The position numbers and the translations under genes are program-made. A stretch of DNA of 64,000 nt, from NCBI RefSeq assembly GCF_011421635.1, contig NZ_WTLI01000009.1, positions 1-64,000 of the forward strand. Direction: 5' to 3'. The first letter of the stretch is position 1, and each line of letters starts with the position of its first letter. The stretch is from Paenibacillus turpanensis (GTDB taxonomy: Bacteria; Bacillota; Bacilli; Paenibacillales; YIM-B00363). The notes under the pieces were generated by a model that was given only the letters and a program-made list of their open reading frames with translations, did not search any database and was not told the DNA's origin. Positions 8,554 to 18,755 of this stretch are shown one piece after another.

Positions 8554-9615
8554 ATGGGGGAAAAGAGAGTAGCACCCAATGACGACAAGCAGATCATTCT
8601 CGCGGTTAGTGATGTAAAAAAAGCAATCGGCGGCAGAATGATTATTAAAGGGATCTCCTTCGATGTGCGCGAAGGAGAAATATTTGGATTTCTTGGACCG
8701 AACGGTTCAGGTAAAACGACGACGATCCGTATGCTGGTTGATCTGATCAAGCCGACGGCGGGGGCGATCACGCTTTGCGGCAAGGATGTACATAAACAGC
8801 ATGACGAGGCCCTGCAGCATGTCGGGTGTATCGTTGAAAACCCGGAGCTGTATCCATTTTTAACCGGCTGGGAAAACCTTGAGCATTTTGCCGGAATGCT
8901 TCCCGGCGTCGGGGAACAGCGTATACGCGAGGTGGCGGAGATCGTCGGTCTCGATCAGCGGATTCATGATAAGGTCAAAACCTATTCGCTCGGCATGCGC
9001 CAGCGCCTTGGCATTGCGCAGGCACTGCTTGGCAATCCGAAGCTGCTGATTCTGGATGAGCCGACAAACGGCTTGGATCCGCAAGGGATCAAGGAGCTGC
9101 GTACGTTTATTCGTAAGCTAGCGGATCAAGGGATGGGCGTGTTTGTCTCCAGTCATTTGCTTAGCGAAATTCAGCTTATGTGCGACCGGGTTGCGATTAT
9201 CTTAAACGGTGAGGTCATCGCTGTGGGCGAGGTGGACGAGCTGCTGAAAGAGCGGACCAAGCAGGTAAGCTGGCGGCTGGAACCGGTGGAAACGGGCAGG
9301 TCGGTGATCGCCTCTTTCGAAGGTGTGACCATGCATCAGCTTGAGCTTTCCGAACAGGAGAATGCCGGAAACCCTGCGTCTTTGGGAACGGATAACGTGG
9401 AGTCGTTCACTGCATTTGGGCAGCATATGCCGGAAAGCTTGGGCGGCGGTGGTGCTCCCGGTACCGTGACGGTATGGATGGAAAAGCTGGACGATATCCC
9501 GCTGATTAACGAGCAGCTGGTCGCCAAGGGTGTACGGATTTATGCCGTTGAGCCGAAGCAGCCTGCGCTTGAGGATCTATTCCTTACGCTGACGGAGGGG
9601 AACCGAATTGACTAG
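8554..9615 (+). CDS. ABC transporter ATP-binding protein (ABC-2 type exporter)
   Basis: 353 residues. Walker A GPNGSGKTT at 48-56, signature region YSLGMRQRL, Walker B LLILDEPTNGLDP, and a C-terminal extension of about 100 residues beyond the switch His, usual for bacitracin/antibiotic-type exporter ATPases. The ATG at 8554 follows GGGAGGGG. It overlaps the following permease gene by 8 nt, so the two form one exporter. The cargo cannot be deduced; such pairs often handle peptides, bacitracin-like drugs or lipids. Confidence 0.88.
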   Translation: MGEKRVAPNDDKQIILAVSDVKKAIGGRMIIKGISFDVREGEIFGFLGPNGSGKTTTIRMLVDLIKPTAGAITLCGKDVHKQHDEALQHVGCIVENPELYPFLTGWENLEHFAGMLPGVGEQRIREVAEIVGLDQRIHDKVKTYSLGMRQRLGIAQALLGNPKLLILDEPTNGLDPQGIKELRTFIRKLADQGMGVFVSSHLLSEIQLMCDRVAIILNGEVIAVGEVDELLKERTKQVSWRLEPVETGRSVIASFEGVTMHQLELSEQENAGNPASLGTDNVESFTAFGQHMPESLGGGGAPGTVTVWMEKLDDIPLINEQLVAKGVRIYAVEPKQPALEDLFLTLTEGNRID

Positions 9616-10600
9616 CCTATATCCGCTTATTCGCAATGAAACCGTGAAAATATGGAAAAAACGGCGTTTTCATGTGATTATATTAATTTTACTTGTGCTG
9701 ATTCCGATCTTTACTTATGCGCAGATGCGGGTAGCGCAGACTCAGCTTAAGCAGACCGGAAGCAGCGATTGGCGCGTTGCCACACAAACAAGAGTACAGG
9801 ATTATACAAGCCGTTTAAGCTCGCCGAGGATACCGGAGGAGTGGAAGGAATCGATCAAAGTCGAGGTGCAGCGGCTGCAGTATTATCTCGACCGGGATAT
9901 CGATCCGCAGGCGCCCAACGGCGTGACCTTTACCCGGGTATTTCTAGCAAACTCTATTAATTTGTTTTTACCGTTGATGGTAATGGTCATTGCTTCCGAT
10001 ATGGTATCGTCGGAGCATGCGACAGGCACGATAAAGCTGCTGCTTACAAGGCCGGTTCGGCGCTGGAAGGTGCTGTTCAGCAAGCTGGTTGCGCTGATCT
10101 TTTATGTATCCATGATCGTGCTGGCGACAACCGTGGTGTCCTATCTTATATCCGGTCTGGTGTTCGGCTTTAGCGGTTGGACTCATCCGGTGCTGACAGG
10201 CTTTCGAATTAATGGCAGCGAAGTCGATACCTCGCGTATTCAAGTGGTCCCGCAATGGCTGTTTTTGCTGATGACGGCGGGTCTCGCTTGGTTCTCCGCT
10301 TTGGTCGTCGCGATATTGAGCTTAATGGTATCGGTGCTGATTCGAAGCACTGCGGCCGGAATGGGCGTTATGCTGGCGGCGATTATCGCCGGAACCATTT
10401 TATCGAACATGGTTTCCTCCTGGGAAACGGCAAAATATTTTTTTATGGTCAATCTCGAAACGACCGTGTACCTGAACGGAACCGTCCCGCCCATCAAGGG
10501 AATGACGCTTCCTTTTTCCCTCGCTGTGCTGTCGGTTTGGGCAGCCTGCGCATTATATGTTTCGTTTAGGGTATTTACGCGGAAGGATGTTTTAAACTAA
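9608..10600 (+). CDS. ABC-2 family permease
   Basis: 330 residues with a TTG start at 9608 preceded by GAGGGG. It has an N-terminal hydrophobic segment (IILILLVLIPIF), an extracytoplasmic stretch of about 90 residues, then about five more membrane segments (NLFLPLMVMVIASDM; VALIFYVSMIVLATT and others). SSEHATGTIKLLLTRPVRR is the typical ABC-2 cytoplasmic motif. It works with the overlapping ATPase. No terminator separates it from parE 40 nt downstream, so read-through is possible. Confidence 0.85.
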   Translation: MTSLYPLIRNETVKIWKKRRFHVIILILLVLIPIFTYAQMRVAQTQLKQTGSSDWRVATQTRVQDYTSRLSSPRIPEEWKESIKVEVQRLQYYLDRDIDPQAPNGVTFTRVFLANSINLFLPLMVMVIASDMVSSEHATGTIKLLLTRPVRRWKVLFSKLVALIFYVSMIVLATTVVSYLISGLVFGFSGWTHPVLTGFRINGSEVDTSRIQVVPQWLFLLMTAGLAWFSALVVAILSLMVSVLIRSTAAGMGVMLAAIIAGTILSNMVSSWETAKYFFMVNLETTVYLNGTVPPIKGMTLPFSLAVLSVWAACALYVSFRVFTRKDVLN

Positions 10601-10640
10601 AATAAGTCTGGTCTCTTTTGAAAATATTGGAGGTGTACGG

Positions 10641-12629
10641 ATGGTCGAACAGCTTGACATATTTGCAAAATCGCAAGCCGGACAGGCTTCGGATTACGAT
10701 GCGGACGCCATACAGGTACTGGAAGGATTAACGGCAGTCCGTAAACGGCCGGGCATGTACATCGGCAGCACGACCTCTTCCGGGCTGCACCATCTCATTT
10801 GGGAAATCGTCGATAACGCAGTGGACGAGCATTTGGCAAAGCACTGCTCCGAAATTCGCGTTACTATACATGAGGATCAATCGGTCAGCGTAAAAGATAA
10901 CGGGCGCGGCATTCCAACCGGTATGCACAAGATGGGGGTTCCGACGCCGCAGGTCGTCTTTACGATCCTTCACGCGGGTGGGAAATTTGGCGGCGCGGGT
11001 TATAAAAAATCCGGCGGTCTTCACGGTGTCGGAGCTTCGGTAACGAACGCCCTGTCCGCATGGCTCGTCGTCGATATTCAGCGTGACGGCAAGCTGTACC
11101 GCCAGCGTTTTGAATCTTGGGTGGACGCTGACGGAAAGGAGCATGTCGGAGAGCCGGTAACCGGTCTTGATGTGATCGGCAACGCCAAGACGACGGGGAC
11201 GAAGGTCACGTTCAAGCCGGATCCGAAGGTGTTTCACGGCAATGTGACGATCAACTACGATTTATTGTCCGAGCGCCTGCAGGAAATTGCATTCCTTAAC
11301 TCCGGCTTGCGCATTGTTCTGCGCGATGAGCGCAGCGACGATGACAAAGAGGAAACATTTGAGTACGAAGGCGGCGCGGCGGAATTTGTTCGGTATTTGA
11401 ATGAAGACAAGACCGTCCTGCATGACGTGATTCATTTTCATGGCGAGAAGGAAGACGTGGAGGTTGAAATCGCGCTGCAGTATAATGACGGGTATACTGA
11501 AACGATTGCTTCTTTCGTTAACTCGATCCCGACGCGAGGCGGCGGCACGCACGAAACCGGCTTCAAAGCGGCATATACACGTGTGATGAACGACTATGCC
11601 CGAAAAGCTGGACTGCTCAAGGAGAAGGACAAAAATCTTGAGGGCGGCGATCTTCGTGAAGGCATGATGGCTGTCATCAACATCAAGATGGCCGAGGTGG
11701 AGTTTGTCGGTCAGACGAAGGATCAGCTTGGAAGCGCCTTGGCGCGCAGCGCGGTGGATGCTGTCGTGTCCGAAGCGATGGCGGTTTTCCTTGAGGAAAA
11801 TCCGCAGTCGGCGCAGCTGCTCGTAAAAAAATCGATACAAGCGATGAAGGCACGCGAGGCGGCGAGAAAAGCGCGCGAGGACGTGCGCTCGGGCAAGAAG
11901 GGCAGGGGCGAGGGCCTCAGCCTAGGCGGCAAGCTGACCCCGGCGCAGTCGAAGGATTTTACCCGCAACGAGTTGTTTATCGTAGAGGGTGATTCGGCGG
12001 GAGGCTCTGCGAAGCAGGGCCGTGATTCGAAGCACCAAGCCATATTGCCGCTGCGCGGAAAGCCGCTCAACCCGGAAAAGGCCAAGCTGGCGGACATCAT
12101 GCGCAACGAAGAATACCGCATGATCATCGCTGCGATCGGTGCTGGAGTCGGCGCAGATTTCGAAGTGGAAGAGAGCAATTATTCGAAGATTATTATCATG
12201 ACCGACGCGGACATGGACGGTGCGCACATTCAGGTGCTGCTCCTGACATTTTTCTACCGCTATATGAAACCGTTAATCGACGCGCAGAAGGTGTTCATCG
12301 CCCGGCCGCCGTTATATAAAGTGAGCAAGAAAAGCGGCAAGTCCGAAGTAACACGCTACGTCTATTCGGACGAGCAGCTGCAGGAGGTCATGAAGGAGCT
12401 TGGAGGCTCTAAGGGCATCGAGCTGCAGCGCTATAAAGGACTTGGCGAAATGAACCCGGATCAGCTGTGGGAAACGACGATGGATCCCGAATCGCGAACG
12501 CTCTATCAGGTTCAAATTGAGGATGCGGCGAAGGCGGAGCGGCGCGTATCCACCCTTATGGGGGATAAGGTCGACCCGCGGAAGCGCTGGATTATCGAGA
12601 ATGTTGATTTTACGGAATACGAGGAGTAG
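10641..12629 (+). CDS. parE: DNA topoisomerase IV subunit B
   Basis: 662 residues of a GHKL ATPase plus TOPRIM type IIA topoisomerase subunit. ATP-site motifs EIVDNAVDEHLA, DNGRGIP and GGLHGVGASVTNAL are in the first 120 residues. TOPRIM motifs EGDSAGGSAKQGRD, LPLRGKPLNPEKAK and DADMDGAHI follow, then the QRYKGLGEMNPDQLWETTM tail. Choice of parE over gyrB rests on close similarity to Bacillus ParE, for example the MYIGST and GVGADFEVEE regions, and on the adjoining parC; dnaA/recF-type neighbours expected for gyrB are absent. TTGGAGGTG precedes the ATG. It decatenates daughter chromosomes with ParC. Confidence 0.93.
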   Translation: MVEQLDIFAKSQAGQASDYDADAIQVLEGLTAVRKRPGMYIGSTTSSGLHHLIWEIVDNAVDEHLAKHCSEIRVTIHEDQSVSVKDNGRGIPTGMHKMGVPTPQVVFTILHAGGKFGGAGYKKSGGLHGVGASVTNALSAWLVVDIQRDGKLYRQRFESWVDADGKEHVGEPVTGLDVIGNAKTTGTKVTFKPDPKVFHGNVTINYDLLSERLQEIAFLNSGLRIVLRDERSDDDKEETFEYEGGAAEFVRYLNEDKTVLHDVIHFHGEKEDVEVEIALQYNDGYTETIASFVNSIPTRGGGTHETGFKAAYTRVMNDYARKAGLLKEKDKNLEGGDLREGMMAVINIKMAEVEFVGQTKDQLGSALARSAVDAVVSEAMAVFLEENPQSAQLLVKKSIQAMKAREAARKAREDVRSGKKGRGEGLSLGGKLTPAQSKDFTRNELFIVEGDSAGGSAKQGRDSKHQAILPLRGKPLNPEKAKLADIMRNEEYRMIIAAIGAGVGADFEVEESNYSKIIIMTDADMDGAHIQVLLLTFFYRYMKPLIDAQKVFIARPPLYKVSKKSGKSEVTRYVYSDEQLQEVMKELGGSKGIELQRYKGLGEMNPDQLWETTMDPESRTLYQVQIEDAAKAERRVSTLMGDKVDPRKRWIIENVDFTEYEE

Positions 12630-12642
12630 AGGAGGGACCTGA

Positions 12643-15087
12643 ATGAGTTCGACGGAACAACTGCTTGCGGCGGTGCTCGAGGATATCGTCGGGGATCGGT
12701 TCGGCCGCTATTCCAAATACATTATTCAAGACCGGGCGATCCCGGATGTCCGAGACGGCCTAAAGCCGGTGCAGCGCCGAATCTTGTACGCGATGTACGA
12801 TGCCGGCAATACGCCGGACAAGCCGTACCGGAAATCGGCCAAGACGGTCGGAGATGTGATGGGCAACTATCATCCACACGGTGACTCGTCGATTTACGAA
12901 GGTATGGTGCGGATGGCGCAGCCTTGGAAAATGGCCCATACACTGGTGGACGGGCACGGCAACTGGGGCTCGATCGATGACGATCCTCCGGCAGCGATGC
13001 GTTATACCGAGGCAAGGTTGTCAAAGATCGCCCTCGAAATGCTGCGTGACATTGAGAAGCGTACGGTACCGTTCAAGGATAACTTCGACAATACCGCGAA
13101 GGAGCCGGTTGTACTGCCTGCGCGCTTCCCGAATCTTCTCGTAAACGGCGTAAGCGGAATTTCCTCCGGTTTCGCTACGGAAATTCCCACGCATAATTTG
13201 CGGGAAGTGATCGATGCTTGCATCCTGATGATCGGCAAGCCGGATGTAACGTTGGAAGAGGTCATGACCGTCATGAAAGGACCCGATTTTCCGACCGGCG
13301 GCATCATTATGGGTAAGGATGGAATTCTTGATGCATACCGGAGCGGGAAAGGCCGCATGTACGTACGCGGCAAAACAGCGATTGAAGAGACGCGCGGCGG
13401 CAAGCAGCAAATCGTGGTGACCGAGATTCCATACGGGATCGTCAAATCAAAGCTGGTTCTGGCGATGGAAAACGTTCGTCTTGAGAAAAAGGTCGAAGGC
13501 ATCGCAGAGGTGCGCGACGAAAGTGGACGGAACGGCCTCCGTATCGTCATCGAGCTGAAGAAGGACGCAGATGCTCAGGGCATACTAGCGTATTTGTTTA
13601 AGAAAACCGACTTGCAAATCGCCTACAATTTTAACATGGTGGCGATTGTAAACCGTGCGCCGCGGCAGCTGGGCGTGCTGGACATGCTGCGGGCGTATTT
13701 GGCCCACCAGAAAGAGGTTGTTACCCACCGCTCCCAGTATGAATTGGAGAAGGCGGAGGATCGCGCTCACGTGCTCGAAGGGCTTGTGAAAGCGCTCAAT
13801 ATTCTCGATGAAGTCATTGAGACCATTAAACGCTCGAAAAACCGGCAGGATGCGCAAAAGAACCTGATGAGTGAATACGGGTTTACCGAGCGGCAAGCGG
13901 ATGCCATCCTGACGCTCCAGCTGTATCGTTTAACGAATCTTGAAATTACGACGCTGGAGAAAGAGCATAAGGAGACGCTGAAGACGATCGCTTACTTACG
14001 CGGGATTTTGTCCAATGAATCTAAGCTAATGGGCGTAATTCAGGATGAATTGACGGAAATCCGCGATAAATACAGTATCGACCGCCGTTCTGAAATTCAG
14101 GAAGAGGTTGAGGAGCTCAAAGTAAACCTTGAGGTTATGGTACCGGCTGAGGATGTCATCGTCGCTTTGACCGCGGAGGGCTATATTAAACGGACCAGTA
14201 AGCTTTCCTTTACCCGTTCCGGCGGTGAAGTAGAATCCACCGGCATGAAGGAAGGCGATTATCTCCGCACGCTTCTTGAGGTCAATACGATTGAGAATCT
14301 GCTTATTTTTACGAAGCAGGGGCAGTATTTTCTGCTTCCGGTCCACCAGGTTCCGGAATTCAAATGGAAGGACAATGGAACGGCCATCGTCAACGTCATT
14401 CCGCTTGTAAAGGACGATAAAATCGTAAGCGTCATTCCGGTGAAAGACGTTGCGGAGCAGGGCAAGTCACTTGTCTTTGTAACCAAGCGGGGCCAGGTGA
14501 AGCGGACGGAGCTGAAGGATTACGCGACAAACCGTTCCACCGGCATTGCAGCCTGCAAGCTGGCGGACGGGGATGAAGTGATCCATGTGCAGCTCAGTAA
14601 CGGAACGAAGGATGTCCTGCTTATTACGAAGCTCGGCATGAGCATTCGCTTCAAGGAAGATGAGGTAAATGCTATGGGCCGCGTATCCGCCGGGGTAAAA
14701 GGGATTCAGCTGCGCGAAGACGATGAGGTGATTTCATCGTTGTGGGTTGATGGCGATGAAGGCGAAATTCTTGTTATCTCCGACTTGGGTTATGCAAAGC
14801 GTTCCTTGCTTTTGGATTATTTGCTGCAAGGCCGGGGAGGCAAAGGGCTGTTTACGTTTGAGTTCAAGGAAGGCAAGCGTGTGAAGCCGAATGGAAACGG
14901 CCTTATCGAGGCATTCCGCGTGACGGAGGAGCTCCGTTTTTCGGCGATCTTGAACAGCGGTGCGCAGGCCGTATTTTCCAGCGAGGCGGCGCCGATCGAG
15001 GATCGGAAGGCGATCGGAAAACAGGTTGTGCCGGTTGAAAAAGGCGACAGTATAAGTGACGTTGTTGTACTGCCTGCAAAACTATAA
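12643..15087 (+). CDS. parC: DNA topoisomerase IV subunit A
   Basis: 814 residues, starting 13 nt after parE. The breakage-reunion domain has the winged-helix region [17 protein letters not shown] and the active-site RYTEARLS (catalytic Tyr). The Ser and Glu of GDSSIYE, where fluoroquinolone-resistance changes occur in this family, are the usual wild-type residues. A coiled coil follows, then C-terminal beta-pinwheel repeats (for example [36 protein letters not shown]). It forms the A2B2 enzyme with ParE. Confidence 0.93.
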   Translation: MSSTEQLLAAVLEDIVGDRFGRYSKYIIQDRAIPDVRDGLKPVQRRILYAMYDAGNTPDKPYRKSAKTVGDVMGNYHPHGDSSIYEGMVRMAQPWKMAHTLVDGHGNWGSIDDDPPAAMRYTEARLSKIALEMLRDIEKRTVPFKDNFDNTAKEPVVLPARFPNLLVNGVSGISSGFATEIPTHNLREVIDACILMIGKPDVTLEEVMTVMKGPDFPTGGIIMGKDGILDAYRSGKGRMYVRGKTAIEETRGGKQQIVVTEIPYGIVKSKLVLAMENVRLEKKVEGIAEVRDESGRNGLRIVIELKKDADAQGILAYLFKKTDLQIAYNFNMVAIVNRAPRQLGVLDMLRAYLAHQKEVVTHRSQYELEKAEDRAHVLEGLVKALNILDEVIETIKRSKNRQDAQKNLMSEYGFTERQADAILTLQLYRLTNLEITTLEKEHKETLKTIAYLRGILSNESKLMGVIQDELTEIRDKYSIDRRSEIQEEVEELKVNLEVMVPAEDVIVALTAEGYIKRTSKLSFTRSGGEVESTGMKEGDYLRTLLEVNTIENLLIFTKQGQYFLLPVHQVPEFKWKDNGTAIVNVIPLVKDDKIVSVIPVKDVAEQGKSLVFVTKRGQVKRTELKDYATNRSTGIAACKLADGDEVIHVQLSNGTKDVLLITKLGMSIRFKEDEVNAMGRVSAGVKGIQLREDDEVISSLWVDGDEGEILVISDLGYAKRSLLLDYLLQGRGGKGLFTFEFKEGKRVKPNGNGLIEAFRVTEELRFSAILNSGAQAVFSSEAAPIEDRKAIGKQVVPVEKGDSISDVVVLPAKL

Positions 15088-15098
15088 AATGTCATCAA

Positions 15099-15150
15099 TC
15101 GAACCCGCATGATTCAGCCGCAAACGACTGCGCTGAGCGCGCGGGTTCGA
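15099..15150 (+). terminator. Stem-loop after parC, possible terminator
   Basis: TCGAACCCGC (15099-15108) pairs with GCGGGTTCGA (15141-15150) around a GC-rich loop. Only CTCGTTTCG follows, so the U-tract is weak. Confidence 0.45.
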
Positions 15151-15306
15151 CTCGTTTCGCTAGGAACACGTGAAACATGTTGTGAGCGCTGTCAAATAGG
15201 CGAATAACTACTCGATTAATGTCATAAACTATTCTCCTTGCGAACCTATCCTTGGTTTAGCAACCTATGGTACAATAAAAACAAATAAGATGTATGGAGG
15301 TACATG

Positions 15307-15726
15307 ATGTACGCAGTCGAATTTGCGAAGCTATGGCATAAGCTCAGCAAAGAGATGAAACATCATATGGAATCGAGCCTGTCCCCATCTCTCACTGAAA
15401 GCCAGTTGGTAGTTCTGGAATTTATTATGAATAACGACCGGGTAAAGCCTTCCGATCTAATCGAATTTTTATCAACGACTCCCGCTGCAGTGACGACATT
15501 GATAGACCGTATGGAGAAGAATGAGCTTATTGTTAGAGAAAGAGACAGCCAAGACCGGCGAATTGTATGGATTCACCTTACAGATAAAGGCTTAGCGGAA
15601 GGGAAGAGGGGCTTGGAAATCCGACAGCAATACTTACAGGATTCTCTCAGCCGCATTTCGGCTCATAACCAACAGGTGTTAATCTATTTACTAGGCAAAA
15701 TTGCACATGAAAAGCTCTCTTCCTAA
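15307..15726 (+). CDS. MarR-family transcriptional regulator
   Basis: About 139 residues. Two adjacent ATGs occur at 15304 and 15307; GGAGG at 15296-15300 favours 15307 (6-nt spacing). The winged helix is clear: SESQLVVLEFI-like helix, VKPSDLIEFLSTTPAAVTTLIDRMEKNELIVRERDSQDRR, with the DRR wing typical of MarR. It is a single-gene unit; a TACAAT -10 candidate is at 15271-15276. Target genes and ligand are unknown. Confidence 0.85.
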   Translation: MYAVEFAKLWHKLSKEMKHHMESSLSPSLTESQLVVLEFIMNNDRVKPSDLIEFLSTTPAAVTTLIDRMEKNELIVRERDSQDRRIVWIHLTDKGLAEGKRGLEIRQQYLQDSLSRISAHNQQVLIYLLGKIAHEKLSS

Positions 15727-15738
15727 ACGAAAGAGAGC
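15709..15738 (-). terminator. Shared hairpin between convergent marR-type gene and capA-type gene
   Basis: GCTCTCTT (15714-15721) pairs with AAGAGAGC (15731-15738). On the minus strand the stem is followed by TTTTC, so it may end the CapA-type transcript. Confidence 0.45.
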
Positions 15739-15762
15739 ATAGACAACTCGTAGTATATGGAC

Positions 15763-17070
15763 TTATTCTAAATGCTTACGAATATCCTCAAGTCCTTTTT
15801 CAAGTTGGGGGTATAGGCTGGCCGGCAGAAGCGGATCGCTTTTGTCGGCTATTATTTGTTCTAGAGGAAGTACACGGTAGTGCCTTTTCCCGTCCTCACT
15901 GTAAAACTGATGAACCCAGGTAGGGAGCGTGGCCGCCTCAGAAACCTGTACTGTTCCGTCGGACATGTTTTTCACAATTTGCAAGTTAACGATGACTCCG
16001 TAATCCGTATACTTTCCGCGCTGATTGGAAATGAAATTGCCAAGCGAATAAATGACATAGCCTCGTTTCGGCTTCCCATCCAATCCTTCGGTTTCAATAA
16101 ACTCATCCGGCTGTACGACATGAGGGTGACTTCCAAGCACAATGTGAGCGCCTGCTTGAATACACTGCTCGGCGATCTCGCGCTGTTGAGGAGTAGGCAC
16201 GAGCTGGTACTCGTTCCCAAGATGCAAAGCAACAGCGACGACATCCGCCCCGGAAGCGCGAGCGCGAATGATGTCACTGACGATTTTTTTATCGTCGATA
16301 TGATTAACTAAATAAGGCTTGTCCTTTGGTACGGGAATTCCGTTTGTGCCATATGTATAAGCGAGCAGGGCCAGCTTAATTCCGTTGCGCTCAAGCATCG
16401 GAATCACTTCCGCTTCTTCCGGTGAAGCTGCCGTACCGGACGCGATAATTCCTCTTTCCCTCAATACCTCAAGGGTATGAATCGCTCCGGCGGCATTCCG
16501 GTCCATAGCGTGATTATTGGCTGTTGTCAGCATCGAAAATCCGGCTTTCTTCAAAGCATCCGCCAATTCATCCGGCGCATTGAAGCGCGGATAACCGGAA
16601 TAGCCGCCGTTATCCTCCCCGGCCAGTGGCGTCTCCAGATTTCCAATTACCCAGTCGGCTTCGGCGAACAGAGGCTGGACATGGGCGAAGAAGCCATCGT
16701 AATTGTATGTTCCAGTCGATGCATCGTAGCCGGATGGAATTTGCGGGCTGTGCATCATAATGTCGCCTACAGCCATAAGCCGTGCTGTACGCATGACCGG
16801 CGGACCGCTGCGATCGGCCAGCAGGGCCGGATCGGAAGAGGGGGCATCCTGTGCGGTGTTGACGAGCCCACCGCTTTCCGAACTTTCCTTGCTGCCGGCA
16901 GCGGATCTTTCAACCTGCGACTGTTCTTGCAATTCCAGCGAAGGCTTTTCGTTGGTTAGGGTCATATCCGGAGACTGGCTTTCCCCTTGGCATCCGGATA
17001 AAAGCAGCAAAGCGGATACAAAAAGGAACACCCCGCCAAGGCGGGCCGTGTTCCTGAGTACGTTTTTCAT
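15763..17070 (-). CDS. CapA-family lipoprotein (poly-gamma-glutamate/capsule type)
   Basis: About 435 residues. The start is set at the ATG at 17070 because it begins MKNVLRNTARL followed by a hydrophobic stretch and the lipobox LLSGC; an upstream in-frame start at 17148 would overlap the neighbour and spoil the signal peptide. Metallophosphatase-like CapA motifs are present: VGDIMMHSP, GNLETPLAG, NNHAMDRNA, GSHPHVVQP and YSLGNFIS. CapA/PgsA proteins act at the outer face of the membrane in poly-gamma-glutamate synthesis, but many lone CapA homologues have no proven role, and no pgsBC genes are nearby. A Ser/Glu-rich linker follows the lipid-attachment Cys. Confidence 0.85.
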   Translation of the reverse strand: MKNVLRNTARLGGVFLFVSALLLLSGCQGESQSPDMTLTNEKPSLELQEQSQVERSAAGSKESSESGGLVNTAQDAPSSDPALLADRSGPPVMRTARLMAVGDIMMHSPQIPSGYDASTGTYNYDGFFAHVQPLFAEADWVIGNLETPLAGEDNGGYSGYPRFNAPDELADALKKAGFSMLTTANNHAMDRNAAGAIHTLEVLRERGIIASGTAASPEEAEVIPMLERNGIKLALLAYTYGTNGIPVPKDKPYLVNHIDDKKIVSDIIRARASGADVVAVALHLGNEYQLVPTPQQREIAEQCIQAGAHIVLGSHPHVVQPDEFIETEGLDGKPKRGYVIYSLGNFISNQRGKYTDYGVIVNLQIVKNMSDGTVQVSEAATLPTWVHQFYSEDGKRHYRVLPLEQIIADKSDPLLPASLYPQLEKGLEDIRKHLE

Positions 17071-17132
17071 CGTAATCGGACTCCATTTTCCTTGAGTTAC
17101 TTCATAGATTATACCAAATGTATTAATTTTAC

Positions 17133-17999
17133 TCAGCTTTCCTGCCATCTTGCCAAAATTCCGGCTGGCAGCACAAGACCCGAATTCGTGATCGGCAGTC
17201 CGATTTCACCGCTTGTAATCGTCCCGCCATACTTTTTCACGAGAGTCATCGACATAATGTTCTTCAAAACGGTCGGTGACAGGCCGGTCGTGTACGAATT
17301 AATCAGGAAAAATAGCGGAGTATCGGATAAGATCGAGGTGCAAAACTGCACGAAAGGATATAAGCTGTCCTCAAGCTTCCATACCTCGCCTCCCGGACCC
17401 CGGCCGTAGGACGGAGGATCCATAATAATACCGTCGTATTTGTTGCCGCGTCGTTCCTCACGCTGCACAAATTTAAAGACATCATCCGTAATAAAACGGA
17501 CAGGGCGATCGCTAAGCCCGGAAAGCTGCATATTTTCCTTCGCCCAATGCACCATGCCCTTAGCGGCGTCAACGTGCACCACTTCGGCTCCGGCAGATGC
17601 GGCTGCAACCGAAGCGCCTCCGGTGTACGCAAATAAATTGAGCACCTTAATCGGGCGACCGGCATTGCGGATCGTACCCATCATCCAGCTCCAGTTTGCG
17701 GCCTGCTCCGGAAATAATCCGGTATGTTTAAAATTGGTCGGGCGAATGTAAAATTTCAGATCGCGATAACCAATCGTCCATCGTTCGGGAAGCTGACGTT
17801 TAAAGTTCCATTGTCCTCCGCCCGAAGAGCTCCGAAAATAATGGGCATCGGCCTGCTTCCATTGGGCCGTTTCCGTGCGCAGCGGCCATATAATTTGCGG
17901 GTCGGGTCTGCGGAGCACGACATCGCCCCAGCGCTCCAGACGCTCACCGCCTCCGGTATCAATCAATTCATAATCCTGCCAATCTTGTGCTACATACAT
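17133..17999 (-). CDS. Class I SAM-dependent rRNA-type methyltransferase
   Basis: About 288 residues from the ATG at 17999 (13 codons inside the longest frame). Motif I is VLNLFAYTGGASVAAA, the acidic ribose-binding strand is VVHVDAAKG, and motif IV is MDPPSYGRG. This NPPY-like pattern and the order match the large RlmI/RsmB-like SAM family (Pfam Methyltrans_SAM) that modifies cytosine or guanine in rRNA. The PUA domain of RlmI is absent. A good promoter lies upstream on the same strand. The capA-type gene begins 62 nt downstream on the same strand, so co-transcription is possible. Confidence 0.8.
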   Translation of the reverse strand: MYVAQDWQDYELIDTGGGERLERWGDVVLRRPDPQIIWPLRTETAQWKQADAHYFRSSSGGGQWNFKRQLPERWTIGYRDLKFYIRPTNFKHTGLFPEQAANWSWMMGTIRNAGRPIKVLNLFAYTGGASVAAASAGAEVVHVDAAKGMVHWAKENMQLSGLSDRPVRFITDDVFKFVQREERRGNKYDGIIMDPPSYGRGPGGEVWKLEDSLYPFVQFCTSILSDTPLFFLINSYTTGLSPTVLKNIMSMTLVKKYGGTITSGEIGLPITNSGLVLPAGILARWQES

Positions 18000-18046
18000 T
18001 TTGTATTTCCCACCCCGGTCATGTCTTTGTCCATGCAATGTACTTT

Positions 18047-18075
18047 ATTCTACAATACTTACCCTCTTGTGGCAA
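18047..18075 (-). promoter_or_regulatory. SigmaA-type promoter of the methyltransferase gene
   Basis: On the minus strand: TTGCCA (complement of 18070-18075), 17-bp spacer, TAGAAT (complement of 18047-18052). The transcript would start about 40 nt before the chosen ATG. Confidence 0.65.
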
Positions 18076-18125
18076 AATACGCTACAATATACGAAAAAAC
18101 AGGGTAGAGGGGCGCTCCATTTTTT

Positions 18126-18755
18126 ATGAAACGAAATTCGATTCTTCTTCTATTTAGCAGTTTCCTCATCTTATTCTTACTTCTTGCAATGTTCTTATCC
18201 TCAGAATGGTTCATGTCGTTTGACCAATGGGTGGGAAACTGGATACGCGGACTTCGCTCGCCGTCTATGGATGGGCTGTTATCGGTTTTTAGCGCATTGG
18301 GCAGCGTGCCGTTTTTTGCAGCTGTGCTTGTAGTTGCTTTTTTGGGTATATGGCTCGTAGGAAAACGGATAAGGGATGCTTTTCTTGTCCTGCTTAGTCT
18401 TCTAGTCTCGTATGGACTTAATACTCTCATCAAAAATACTGTCGCGAGGCCTCGTCCAGAAGGGCTGGACAGGCTGCTTGAAGCGGATGGATATAGCTTT
18501 CCGAGCGGAAATGCAATGATTGCGGCAGCCTTTTACGGCTTCTTGGCTTATGTGCTGTGGAAAGGATCGTCCAAAAGTCCAGCTGTAACGTCGGGTACGG
18601 CAGCATTTGCGGGCAACGTTATTCTTGGAACGGGCTTGTTCCGTATTTATGCCGGTGTCCATTACCCGACAGACATCATTGCGGGCTTCTTACTTGGCGG
18701 CGCCATCGCAGCCGGCTTCGTATTGCTTAGGGAGAAGCTTTCCGGTAAACGGTAA
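18126..18755 (+). CDS. PAP2-family membrane phosphatase with altered PSGH motif
   Basis: 209 residues with about six membrane segments. The first phosphatase motif K-x6-RP is K103 to P111 (KNTVARPRP). The second is PSGN (126-129) instead of PSGH, so the His usually thought to protonate the leaving group is Asn129. The third has R173, H179 and D183 (RIYAGVHYPTD) with Phe before the Arg instead of Ser. The family dephosphorylates lipid phosphates such as undecaprenyl-PP or phosphatidylglycerol phosphate. With two motif changes activity is uncertain, though the key Arg and His of motif 3 remain. GAGGGG lies about 13 nt before the ATG, a long spacing. Confidence 0.8.
   Translation: MKRNSILLLFSSFLILFLLLAMFLSSEWFMSFDQWVGNWIRGLRSPSMDGLLSVFSALGSVPFFAAVLVVAFLGIWLVGKRIRDAFLVLLSLLVSYGLNTLIKNTVARPRPEGLDRLLEADGYSFPSGNAMIAAAFYGFLAYVLWKGSSKSPAVTSGTAAFAGNVILGTGLFRIYAGVHYPTDIIAGFLLGGAIAAGFVLLREKLSGKR

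Noticed and set aside
10641..15087. gyrB-gyrA rather than parE-parC
   Set aside because: Sequence details fit ParE and ParC better and no recF, dnaN or dnaA genes are near.
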